Shown: positions 8,086 through 16,653 of the stretch, piece by piece
Numbering within the stretch: position 1 is the stretch's first letter
Layout of the letters: the number at the start of each line of letters is the position of its first letter
NCBI GenBank assembly: GCA_024692235.1
Contig: JAILMW010000021.1
Span: forward strand, 51,804 to 115,803
Direction of reading: 5' to 3'
Source of the DNA: Saccharofermentans sp.
GTDB taxonomy: Bacteria; Bacillota; Clostridia; Saccharofermentanales; Saccharofermentanaceae
DNA length: 64,000 bases
Program-made: the position numbers and the translations under genes
The notes under the pieces: generated by a model
Database searches by the model: none
Told to the model about the DNA's origin: nothing
Seen by the model: the letters and a program-made list of their open reading frames with translations, nothing else

Positions 8086-8787
8086 ATGTACATTGAAACA
8101 AAAGGATTAAAGAAGAGCTACGGAGAAGGCGGAAGCTTCGTACAGGTACTTAAAGGTGTTGATATAGGTATCAAGGCAGGTGAGATGTGTGTTATCCAGG
8201 GAACATCGGGCTCGGGTAAATCGACTCTGCTTAACTGTATCGGAGGACTTGATTCTATCGATACGGGAAGTGTGACCGTAGCAGGAACTTCTGTTGAAAG
8301 ACTTAAGGGAGAAAGGCTTGCCGACTACAGAAGACAGAATCTCGGATTTATATTCCAGTTCTATAATCTGGTGCCTAATCTTACGGTCCGCGAGAATATC
8401 CAGGTATGTGAATATCTGTCCAAGGAGCCTCTTGATATGAATGAGATCCTGGATGTTCTTAATATGACGGAGCATGCGGATAAGTTTCCTTCTCAGTTAT
8501 CGGGAGGCCAGCAGCAAAGATGCGCCATAGCGCGAGCTCTTGTTAAGAATCCCAAGGTGCTGTTATGCGATGAGCCTACGGGTGCTCTTGATTCTAAGAC
8601 TTCAAGGGATATCCTGATGCTCCTGGAGAAGATAAATGCCAGATACAATACAACGATGATCATAGTTACACACAATAACTCCATTAAGAATATGGTGGAT
8701 CACGTTATCTATATAAAGGACGGGGAAGTATCCAAAGATTACTATAACGAAGTAAAGATTCCCGCCTGTGATCTGGAGGATCTGTAA
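8086..8787 (+). CDS. ABC transporter ATP-binding protein, MacB/LolD type
   Basis: 233 residues with a complete nucleotide-binding domain: Walker A GTSGSGKST, Q loop FQFYNLVPNL, signature LSGGQQQR, Walker B KVLLCDEPTGALDS and the H loop IIVTHN. It powers the FtsX-type permease encoded one base after its stop. I chose ATG 8086 because GGAGG stands at 8074-8078; the frame stays open further upstream to GTG 8038, but that codon lies inside the operator and has no ribosome binding site. MacB-type systems move envelope substrates or peptides rather than importing nutrients. Confidence 0.93.
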   Translation: MYIETKGLKKSYGEGGSFVQVLKGVDIGIKAGEMCVIQGTSGSGKSTLLNCIGGLDSIDTGSVTVAGTSVERLKGERLADYRRQNLGFIFQFYNLVPNLTVRENIQVCEYLSKEPLDMNEILDVLNMTEHADKFPSQLSGGQQQRCAIARALVKNPKVLLCDEPTGALDSKTSRDILMLLEKINARYNTTMIIVTHNNSIKNMVDHVIYIKDGEVSKDYYNEVKIPACDLEDL

Positions 8788-8788
8788 T

Positions 8789-11700
8789 ATGAATCGGTTG
8801 ATGCTTAGAAGATCCGTAAGAGATATAAAGAAAAACAGTGGAAGATATATGGCTCTGATGCTTCTTATCGGCTTTGCGGTCTTTATGGTCCTCAGTATGA
8901 TGGGAGCTTCCATGACTATAAGAGATGAGATCTTAAGCCACGATAAGCTCCTTAATGTTGAAGACGGTGAATTCACGGTATTTGTTCCTCTTAATCAGAC
9001 GGAGCTTGATAAACTTACTTCGCGCGGGATAAGTATCGAGCAGATCTTTTCCTTGGACTATGAGCTTTCTGACGGAAGTGTTCTTCGTGTCTTTAAGAAC
9101 AGGGAGAGTATTGATCTTATATCCTTGGCGGAAGGTTCTTTGCCCTCTTCCGATAACGAAGCTGTAATTGAAAGAAGATATGCTGAAGAACATTCCTTAG
9201 CAGTAGGTGACAATATCACGGTAGGAGGTAAGACCTTTACGATATCGGGTATCGGAGTAACGCCTGATTATAACAGCCCTGTCAGGAACCTAACCGATTC
9301 TGCGGTAGACAGCGTATCCTTCGGTACGATGTTCGTTACGTCTTCTTCCTATGAAGTACTTCTTTCCGAAGGTAATGCCATGAAGTCAGAAGAATATACA
9401 TATGCTTATACTCTTAACGGAGTTATGACTGACGATGAACTTCAGGCGATATTGGAAGAGAATAAGTTTGACGTATCTGATATAGATGATCCGTATTTCC
9501 TTGAATACTGGGAAGAGATGGTCGGACGAAAAGATGATCTTCTTGAAGGAATAGATGACCTTAATGAAGGTGCTCAGGAACTTCGTGACGGAGTAAATGA
9601 GCTTGACTCCGGAGTTGACGAACTTGTAGACGGAGTAGGGCAGATGCAGGATTCCATGCCTGATCTTCAGTCAGGTGCGGATTCTCTTTATAACGGAGCA
9701 GCTGAACTGTCGTCGGGAATAGGTTCATATACATCAGGTGTATCCTCTGCAGCCGCAGGCGCGAATGAACTTAATAACGGAATTAGTCAGTTAAGCGGCG
9801 GATGCACAGATCTTGCTTCAGGCTCTGATCAGTATATGGCAGGGCTTAGCGAACTTAACGATACGGCATATGCATTAAGTCTAAGCGAAGATCCTTTTAC
9901 CGCACAGATAGCAGGTTCTTTCTATCAGGCTACTTCCGGCCTTGTAGAGGGATATAGCGGAATAGATCAGGGTATAGATTCTGTGGCTCAGGGAGTAGCC
10001 TCGGCTTCTTCCGGAGCAGCCGATCTTGCAGGTGGACTTAATACACTTGATTCTAACAGCGCTGCTCTTAATTCGGGCGCATCCTCGCTTCAAAACGGTA
10101 TAGGAGAGATGAGAGACGGTATAAATGAATTTGCCGACGGCGTTAATGAGTTATCTTCAGGTGTTGATGAACTGGATTCCGGAGTTGACGAGCTTTCTGA
10201 CGGCGTCAATGAATATGCCGACGGTGTAAGTGAATTCTCTTCTGAAGCCAATGACCTTATAGATGAAGTATTTGATATCGATACGGCTAATCTTATGTCT
10301 TTCCTTCCCAAGGATTCTAATCCCAGGATAGATGCAGCTTACGATGATGAGGCGACTGATCTTTATGCGAGCATGGTGGTAGGGATAATCGCGCTTATAC
10401 TCTTTGCTTATGTTATCTCGGTATTCGTTATACATTCCATAGATCAGGAGTGCAGCGTTATAGGTGCTTTATACTCTCTCGGAGTTAAGAGAAGCTCTAT
10501 TACATTCGGATATATCGTTATTCCGGTTATAGTAACGTTCCTCGCAGGCACAGTAGGTACATTGATCGCACTTTATACTCCTATGGGAATCCCTTCCGAA
10601 ATGAGTGAGTCTTTTTCATACTACTCAAATCCCGATATGACGATGAAGATAAAGCCTTTCGTGCTTATATACGGACTTCTTTTGCCTTCTCTTATAACGA
10701 TCATCGTGAATATACTTGTCATAAGAGGAAGACTTAACAAGAATCCCTTATCGCTTCTTAAGAACGAGCAGAAGGCGGTGAAGGCAAGAGATATCAAGAT
10801 AAAGAAGATGAAGTTCATTCCGCTTTTCAGGTTAAGACAGCTTCTTCGCGAGATGCGTACAGGGATGACAGTCATATTCGGTATGTTCCTGTCTCTTCTT
10901 ATAGTAATGCTTGCTCTAACTACCCTTATCTACTGCGTAAGGGTAAAGGACTACAATACGAGATATACGGATTTTGAGTATTTCTATACATATAAATACC
11001 CTGAGAAGGAAGTGCCGGAAGGAGGATATGAAGCCGTAGTAAAGGAGGCTTCTAAGGAGTTCCAAGGATTTAGCTTTGATGTTGCCGTCGTAGGCGTTAC
11101 AAGAGATAATCCTTTCTTCGACTTATCTTCTCTGACGGATAACGGCTCGGATGTAGTAGTAAGTTCATCTTTTGCCTATAAATACAACCTTTCTGTAGGA
11201 GACGAGTTTACTTTGGAAGATAAGAAGGAAGATAAGCTTTATGCATTCAGGGTAAGCGGGATAGACAGTTATCAGGCTTCGATGATGGTATTTATGGATA
11301 TAGATTCTTGCAGGGACTTATTCGGCGAGAGTGATGATTACTTTAATGCCGTATTCTCAGACCATGAGCTTGATATAGAGTCGGGAAGGCTCGCCGCTAC
11401 TCTTACGAAGAAGGATATCTCCAATGCTTCCGGCGTATTCGTCGATTGTATGCAGGGGATGGTAACGACTCTTCTTGCTGCAGGCGCAGTCATATTCGTA
11501 GTTGTTATGTATCTGATGATAAAGATGATGCTGGATCGAGCATCGTTTAATATATCCCTGGTAAAGGTCTTCGGCTTCAGGAACGGCGAAGTGAAGAAGA
11601 TGTATCTTGACGGGAATCTCATGATGATCGTAGCAGGAGCTCTTGTCTGTATACCGCTCTGCAAGCTGATCCTTAACTACATCTACCCGAATATGCTCGT

Positions 11701-11857
11701 AGCAAATGTAAATGTGGGACTTCCCATGGCATTCCCTCTATTTGTATATGCGGCGATATTCGTCTCTATCGTGGGACTTTATCTTATTATCAGTCAGTTC
11801 CTGTTTATATCCATAAGGAAGACCACGCCTGCGCTCGTCCTTAAGAACAGGGAATAA
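8789..11857 (+). CDS. FtsX-type ABC permease with long glycine-heptad repeat region
   Basis: 1,022 residues. The N-terminus has the first FtsX helix (about residues 21-43) and a MacB-PCD-like periplasmic region. Residues about 252-490 are a long series of repeats of the kind ELxxGVxELxxG, spaced seven residues apart. Then come three helices of the first FtsX domain (about 530-660) and a second FtsX unit with four helices (about 700-1010). The heptad repeat resembles that of YhgE/Pip-type proteins and probably forms a long extracellular rod. ATG 8789 was chosen because GGAGG stands nine bases upstream. It is cotranscribed with the ATPase; the pair is a likely exporter or envelope-remodelling system under TetR control. 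Confidence 0.85.
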   Translation: MNRLMLRRSVRDIKKNSGRYMALMLLIGFAVFMVLSMMGASMTIRDEILSHDKLLNVEDGEFTVFVPLNQTELDKLTSRGISIEQIFSLDYELSDGSVLRVFKNRESIDLISLAEGSLPSSDNEAVIERRYAEEHSLAVGDNITVGGKTFTISGIGVTPDYNSPVRNLTDSAVDSVSFGTMFVTSSSYEVLLSEGNAMKSEEYTYAYTLNGVMTDDELQAILEENKFDVSDIDDPYFLEYWEEMVGRKDDLLEGIDDLNEGAQELRDGVNELDSGVDELVDGVGQMQDSMPDLQSGADSLYNGAAELSSGIGSYTSGVSSAAAGANELNNGISQLSGGCTDLASGSDQYMAGLSELNDTAYALSLSEDPFTAQIAGSFYQATSGLVEGYSGIDQGIDSVAQGVASASSGAADLAGGLNTLDSNSAALNSGASSLQNGIGEMRDGINEFADGVNELSSGVDELDSGVDELSDGVNEYADGVSEFSSEANDLIDEVFDIDTANLMSFLPKDSNPRIDAAYDDEATDLYASMVVGIIALILFAYVISVFVIHSIDQECSVIGALYSLGVKRSSITFGYIVIPVIVTFLAGTVGTLIALYTPMGIPSEMSESFSYYSNPDMTMKIKPFVLIYGLLLPSLITIIVNILVIRGRLNKNPLSLLKNEQKAVKARDIKIKKMKFIPLFRLRQLLREMRTGMTVIFGMFLSLLIVMLALTTLIYCVRVKDYNTRYTDFEYFYTYKYPEKEVPEGGYEAVVKEASKEFQGFSFDVAVVGVTRDNPFFDLSSLTDNGSDVVVSSSFAYKYNLSVGDEFTLEDKKEDKLYAFRVSGIDSYQASMMVFMDIDSCRDLFGESDDYFNAVFSDHELDIESGRLAATLTKKDISNASGVFVDCMQGMVTTLLAAGAVIFVVVMYLMIKMMLDRASFNISLVKVFGFRNGEVKKMYLDGNLMMIVAGALVCIPLCKLILNYIYPNMLVANVNVGLPMAFPLFVYAAIFVSIVGLYLIISQFLFISIRKTTPALVLKNRE

Positions 11858-11919
11858 GAGGTTGCTTTTTTGTAATCGTTAATTTACAAATATCGGAACA
11901 TTAAGATCCTCCCTGTACG

Positions 11920-11925
11920 TATAAT
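11920..11925 (+). promoter_or_regulatory. candidate -10 box of membrane EAL gene
   Basis: TATAAT 40 bases before the start codon, in the 107-base gap between the ABC permease and the EAL gene. No convincing -35 lies 16-18 bases upstream. Confidence 0.4.
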
Positions 11926-11964
11926 GTAAGAGTATAGGTTTGCATTGTACGGATGGGAGGATCT

Positions 11965-13887
11965 ATGATCCCTGATACGCTTTCTTATTACGAGAATTAC
12001 ACACCGACTGCTGATGTGCTGGTAGTGGCAGTCTGTCTTGTCTTCATTGTTCTCATAAGAGCTGCGTACATAAGCCGTACGAGGAGTTTTATCTACTTAA
12101 GGCACATGATCTACTTTGCCGTCACTGCTTCAGTAGCGAACCTGTGCTTCCACGGTGTTCTGCCTCTTGCAGGTAATATCCCGAATATTTTGATATTCAT
12201 CCCTCATATTATCTTCCATACGAGCCTTTACTCTATTTTGTTCCTGCAGGTCCATTACCTGAGGGAGATAATGCGGCTTAATATAAAAGAAAACAGGTTA
12301 TTCACAGTCCTTTCCATATCGGGCTTTTCCGTACTGATACTGCTTGAAGTCTTGCAGCCGATGTTAGGCTTCGGTATGTACGTAGGTCCTGACGGAAGCT
12401 TTCAAAGAGAAATGCCGTTCTTTATCTTCGGATATGTCTTCTTTGTCCTTTTGATGTTTACTATGCTCTTTATATATCGCGAAATGATATTCAGGCCAAT
12501 TCTCGTAGGACTTATATCTTCCGTCAGTATCTCATTTCTTCTTATGCTCATACAGGAGTGGATGGGAGAATCTTCTTATACTGTATTTACATTCCTGTTC
12601 CCGATATATGCTCTTCTTTATCTTGCTCACTCTAATCCTTATGATCTTGAGATCGGCGCTGTTGATGAGCGTGCGTTTACCGATCTTATGTACTTAAGCT
12701 TTGAGCAGGATGAGGAGCTCTACCTTATGAGCCTTTATATGCATGAATATGACGGTAAGGGACAGCATTATCCCGAAGAGATACAGAAGATGGTAAAGCA
12801 TTTCGTTTATGAGTTCTTTAAGCATCCGACGCTTTTTCTTATATCAGGCGGGCATCTGGTACTTGTAGTTAGGACATCACAGGAGCCGGACTATATTGAC
12901 GGCGGGCAGAGGATGATCGATGAATTCATGAAGCTCTACGCCGATTATAAGATCGATTACAAGATAGTATTCCTCAAGAATGACAGAAGGCTCAAGGAAG
13001 ATAATGACTGTATCAATTTTATAAAGTATCTTCACTTCGATATGGCTGAGAACAGTATATTGAAGCCGGGCGATAAGGAGGTTGAGAGTTATCTCCGCTA
13101 TAAGTACATAGTCTCGGAACTTGCGGATATAAACGGTAAGCATGATCTTAATGAGCCGAGAGTACTTGTATACTGTCAGCCGGTGCTCAATATCAAGAGC
13201 GGAAAGTATGATACGGCAGAGGCTCTGATGCGTCTTAAGCTTCCCGATACCGGCATCGTATACCCGGATGAATTCATATATATAGCCGAGCGGTTCAAGT
13301 ATATCTATACGCTGACGCAGATAATACTTAATAAGACCTGTCTTAAGATAAAGGAGCTTCTTGATGACGGATACTATGTTCAGCGTATCTCCGTCAATTT
13401 CTCCGTATATGACATAAGAGAGCCGGACTTCTGCGAGACTATCGAGAATATCATCAAAGATTCGGGCATTCCTTATGAAAAGGTGGCCATAGAGATCACA
13501 GAGACTCAGAATGAGAGAGACTTCGAGAATATCAAGAAGAGGATAAACGAGCTTAAGGACAGCGGTGTAAGATTTTATCTTGATGATTTCGGAACGGGGT
13601 ATTCCAACTTTGAGAGGATAATGGAACTGCCCTTCGATATCGTTAAGTTCGACAGATCCCTTGTTATCGCATCGGGAACCGGAAATAAGTACAAGTCCAT
13701 GGTATCTAATCTCGCCATGATGTTCGACAACGGCGAATACTCGGTGCTTTATGAGGGGATTGAGAATGACGAGGACGAGAAGAGGTGTATCGACATGAAT
13801 GCCAAATACCTTCAGGGATTTAAGTATTCCAAGCCTATTCCCATAGATCAGCTTTCTGAATATCTGGATAAAGGTACGAATGATTGA
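11965..13887 (+). CDS. membrane protein with C-terminal EAL (c-di-GMP phosphodiesterase) domain
   Basis: 640 residues. About seven or eight helices lie in the first 225 residues (an MHYT/7TM-like sensor), then a degenerate GGDEF-like region (about 235-370, with no GGDEF motif), then an EAL domain from about residue 390. The catalytic residues are present: AEALMRL (EAL), NFSVYD, ITETQ, the DDFGTGYSN loop, KFDRSLV, YEGIEND and the terminal QGFKYSKP. It should therefore hydrolyse cyclic-di-GMP to pGpG at the membrane. ATG 11965 follows GGGAGG at 11955-11960; the ATG at 11953 overlaps that site. It stands apart from its neighbour by 146 bases. Confidence 0.88.
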   Translation: MIPDTLSYYENYTPTADVLVVAVCLVFIVLIRAAYISRTRSFIYLRHMIYFAVTASVANLCFHGVLPLAGNIPNILIFIPHIIFHTSLYSILFLQVHYLREIMRLNIKENRLFTVLSISGFSVLILLEVLQPMLGFGMYVGPDGSFQREMPFFIFGYVFFVLLMFTMLFIYREMIFRPILVGLISSVSISFLLMLIQEWMGESSYTVFTFLFPIYALLYLAHSNPYDLEIGAVDERAFTDLMYLSFEQDEELYLMSLYMHEYDGKGQHYPEEIQKMVKHFVYEFFKHPTLFLISGGHLVLVVRTSQEPDYIDGGQRMIDEFMKLYADYKIDYKIVFLKNDRRLKEDNDCINFIKYLHFDMAENSILKPGDKEVESYLRYKYIVSELADINGKHDLNEPRVLVYCQPVLNIKSGKYDTAEALMRLKLPDTGIVYPDEFIYIAERFKYIYTLTQIILNKTCLKIKELLDDGYYVQRISVNFSVYDIREPDFCETIENIIKDSGIPYEKVAIEITETQNERDFENIKKRINELKDSGVRFYLDDFGTGYSNFERIMELPFDIVKFDRSLVIASGTGNKYKSMVSNLAMMFDNGEYSVLYEGIENDEDEKRCIDMNAKYLQGFKYSKPIPIDQLSEYLDKGTND

Positions 13888-13926
13888 TGCTTCTGACAAA
13901 ATATTGGCATTTGTGCAGAATTAACA

Positions 13927-13941
13927 ATTATTTCAAATAAT
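13927..13941. promoter_or_regulatory. palindrome upstream of FIST-EAL gene
   Basis: Perfect inverted repeat ATTATTT-C-AAATAAT, about 100 bases before the FIST-EAL start. It could be an operator or simply AT-rich palindromic sequence. No clear promoter hexamers are placed around it. Confidence 0.25.
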
Positions 13942-14033
13942 AGTGAAGTTTTCGATGGAAGAATCTAGTAAAGTGTAAATAAATCTTTAGGTACGTTCGG
14001 CATAGTGTTGTAAAACGCGGGGGACTGTTAACT

Positions 14034-16646
14034 GTGTACACTTGGAACTTTCAATATATATCGAAGAACAGGCTCGCTGAAGCTCTTGGTCAGTTAAGAC
14101 TTAATGATCACAACGGAGATGTACTTATAAGGATCCATACCGCTATTCACTTAGGCGATGAAGCGGTGGAACTAGCAAGATTTATCAAGGGGATAATCCC
14201 TAAGGCGAAGGTATTCGGTACCAGTACTTCTGCGGTCATATCCTGGGGAGAACTCCTTCCCAACAGATGCGTTATATCCGTTACAACGGCTGACGATGTG
14301 CGCATCAAGACGTATATGACCAATACGATAGATGAAGGTACGGGTCAGCCGTTAGCTCCTGACGTGTTGTGCAGAAGAGTCAAGTATGAAGCGGTGTTTG
14401 ATAACACGAAGCTCCTTCTTACTTTCCTTACTCGTAAGTATATCGAACTTAATTCCTTTATCGATAAATGTAATGATGAATTCCCCGGAGTTCAGATGGT
14501 AGGCGGACTTGCCAATACCGGCGACATGAGCATCAAACGCTTTCTCGAATCAGGGTTTGTGTTCGATGAGACGGGGTGGTCTGACAGTGCCATTATCGTT
14601 GCATCTTTCGGCGGTGAAAAATTGGAGTGTATGAGTTCATATGCTACAGGCGTACAGGCTTTCGGAGACGAATTCGAAGTGACTGATACTTTCGCGCATT
14701 CCATATTATCTCTTGACGGCAAGAATGCGGCTTCCCAATTCCAGATGGGTATATCGGAAGAACTTATGGGAAAAACCGAGTTCGCAAGCCTTTTTCCATA
14801 TGCTTACGCGGATGCCGGTGACGTCCCCGTATTTGTCCGTTTCTCTCATGATGCTTCGCTCGAAGATATCTATCCCAAGGATCAGCCGCTTTATGATATG
14901 GAGTACAAAACGCATCCTGATCTGGATACATCCTCAAAGATGGCAGTATTATCCGCATATCAGAAGGTAAGCAAAGGCAGAAAGCTTAGAAGAGCATTTA
15001 TCTACGACCGTCAGGTAATAGCTGATAACAGATCGATGTTCAGCCGTATCGAGAACTTCAAGAAGGCTGAGACGTTGTTTGCTTATTCCTGCATAGTAAG
15101 GTCAATGATCTACTCCAACTGTGTTAAGTGGGAATTGTCGGCATATGCCAATTCCAATATAAGCGGATGTATAACTGAAGGCGAGATAGTATGCGTCGAC
15201 GGAAGAAATACGCTGGCTAACGCATCTTTTGTCGTATCAGTATTCGGCGAGAAGGAGGAGACTCAGGAATATAATCCTTACGTATTCTCTCACACCGAGT
15301 CAATCTCTCAGGATAACAGGAATCTTCTTAATTACCTTCTGGAAGTAGAGCGCTATCTTGAGAAGAATTCTGATGCGGAAGGTGCTTCGGAATTCAGGGA
15401 GTTTATAAAAGATTGTGAAGGTAAGCTTTTATTCTCCGAGGATGATGAGATACCTAATGCCGCTGCGCTGTCTATGGATATCAAGCTTAACGGATACGAC
15501 AGAGTATGTATCATTACTGTCTCCGGTATCTCGGGCATGAAGGCGGTATTCTCGGAGGAACTTATCAATCTTACCAAGCGCGATCTTATCTCTAAGTGTT
15601 CCGATTTTGCCAAGAACAGAGGATACAGAGTATATCTTATGGACGAATGGCAGATAGCCATAGCAGAGACTTCTTACAAAGTAACTCTCTCGGGATTTAC
15701 GGATGATATGTTAAAGCTTCAAAGGGAACTTTTTGAATATTCGGAAGATCATATCGCGATAGTACCGATATTCTGTCTTATCGACGGTTGTACCGAAGAG
15801 AATCTCAATTCTCTTTATTACAAGGCTAAGATTGATATGAGCAATAAGAATGTTCAGTTTATCGTGGTAAATGCTCTCGATACCAAACTTGACGTAGACA
15901 GCATACTTGAGAGCTACCATATGGTAAACGTCATCAAGTATGCGATAGATAATGATAAGGTCATACCTTATTATCAGGGAATCTACGATAATGAGAATAA
16001 CTGTATACATCACTATGAGTCCCTTATGAGACTTCAGGATGAGACGGGAAGGATTTATTATCCCGGAAGTTTCCTTAATGTAGCGAGGACTTACGGGCTT
16101 TTGTATGACGCCTTATCCCGTAAGATGATCGAGAAGGTCTTCGCTAAGTTCAGAGATATCGAAGATAAGAGCGTCAGCATGAATGTCTCCATAAGAGATA
16201 TCAAGGATAAGGAGATGATCGAGTTCATCTTCGATTCATTATCATCAGTTGCTCATCCCGAGAACTTCGTGTTTGAGATATTGGAGAATGAGGATATCGA
16301 TGACTATAATCTCATGGTCGCATTCGTTGATCGTATACATGACTTGGGCGGCAAGATATCGATAGATGACTTCGGCAGCGGTTTCTCCAATCTGATGCAT
16401 ATCGCGGGGATCCATTCGGACTTCATAAAGATAGACGGATCGATAGTCAAGCGTTGTCACGAGGATATTGATTCTGAGCATCTTGTAGCGCTTATCGCGA
16501 ACTGGAAGCATCTTTGCGGCGACAGGATCAAGATAGTGGCGGAATTTGTTGAGAATCAGCAGATCCAGGATGTGCTCCTTAAGTACAAGATAGACTACTC
16601 GCAGGGCTATCTGTTCTCTAAGCCTGCGCATGATCTTATGGAGTGA
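14034..16646 (+). CDS. FIST sensor domain protein with degenerate GGDEF and EAL-type domain
   Basis: 870 residues, no membrane segment. Residues about 20-380 match FIST_N and FIST_C, a ligand-sensing module (VLIRIHTAIHLGDEAVELAR; FGTSTSAVISWGE; MVGGLANTGD). A GGDEF-like region without signature residues follows (about 470-620). The EAL domain (about 630-865) has ESL instead of EAL (HYESLMRL) but keeps MNVSIRD, FEILENED, IDDFGSGFSN, KIDGSIV, VAEFVEN and QGYLFSKP, so it may still hydrolyse cyclic-di-GMP. The start is GTG 14034 behind a G-rich stretch; its exact position is uncertain. The LacI-like sensor gene begins seven bases after its stop. Confidence 0.85.
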   Translation: MYTWNFQYISKNRLAEALGQLRLNDHNGDVLIRIHTAIHLGDEAVELARFIKGIIPKAKVFGTSTSAVISWGELLPNRCVISVTTADDVRIKTYMTNTIDEGTGQPLAPDVLCRRVKYEAVFDNTKLLLTFLTRKYIELNSFIDKCNDEFPGVQMVGGLANTGDMSIKRFLESGFVFDETGWSDSAIIVASFGGEKLECMSSYATGVQAFGDEFEVTDTFAHSILSLDGKNAASQFQMGISEELMGKTEFASLFPYAYADAGDVPVFVRFSHDASLEDIYPKDQPLYDMEYKTHPDLDTSSKMAVLSAYQKVSKGRKLRRAFIYDRQVIADNRSMFSRIENFKKAETLFAYSCIVRSMIYSNCVKWELSAYANSNISGCITEGEIVCVDGRNTLANASFVVSVFGEKEETQEYNPYVFSHTESISQDNRNLLNYLLEVERYLEKNSDAEGASEFREFIKDCEGKLLFSEDDEIPNAAALSMDIKLNGYDRVCIITVSGISGMKAVFSEELINLTKRDLISKCSDFAKNRGYRVYLMDEWQIAIAETSYKVTLSGFTDDMLKLQRELFEYSEDHIAIVPIFCLIDGCTEENLNSLYYKAKIDMSNKNVQFIVVNALDTKLDVDSILESYHMVNVIKYAIDNDKVIPYYQGIYDNENNCIHHYESLMRLQDETGRIYYPGSFLNVARTYGLLYDALSRKMIEKVFAKFRDIEDKSVSMNVSIRDIKDKEMIEFIFDSLSSVAHPENFVFEILENEDIDDYNLMVAFVDRIHDLGGKISIDDFGSGFSNLMHIAGIHSDFIKIDGSIVKRCHEDIDSEHLVALIANWKHLCGDRIKIVAEFVENQQIQDVLLKYKIDYSQGYLFSKPAHDLME

Positions 16647-16653
16647 CTGCCTT

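Noticed and set aside
12877..13899. Minus-strand ORF of 340 codons opposite the membrane EAL gene
   Set aside because: The EAL gene has all catalytic motifs in the plus strand; the opposite frame has no recognisable domain or ribosome binding site.
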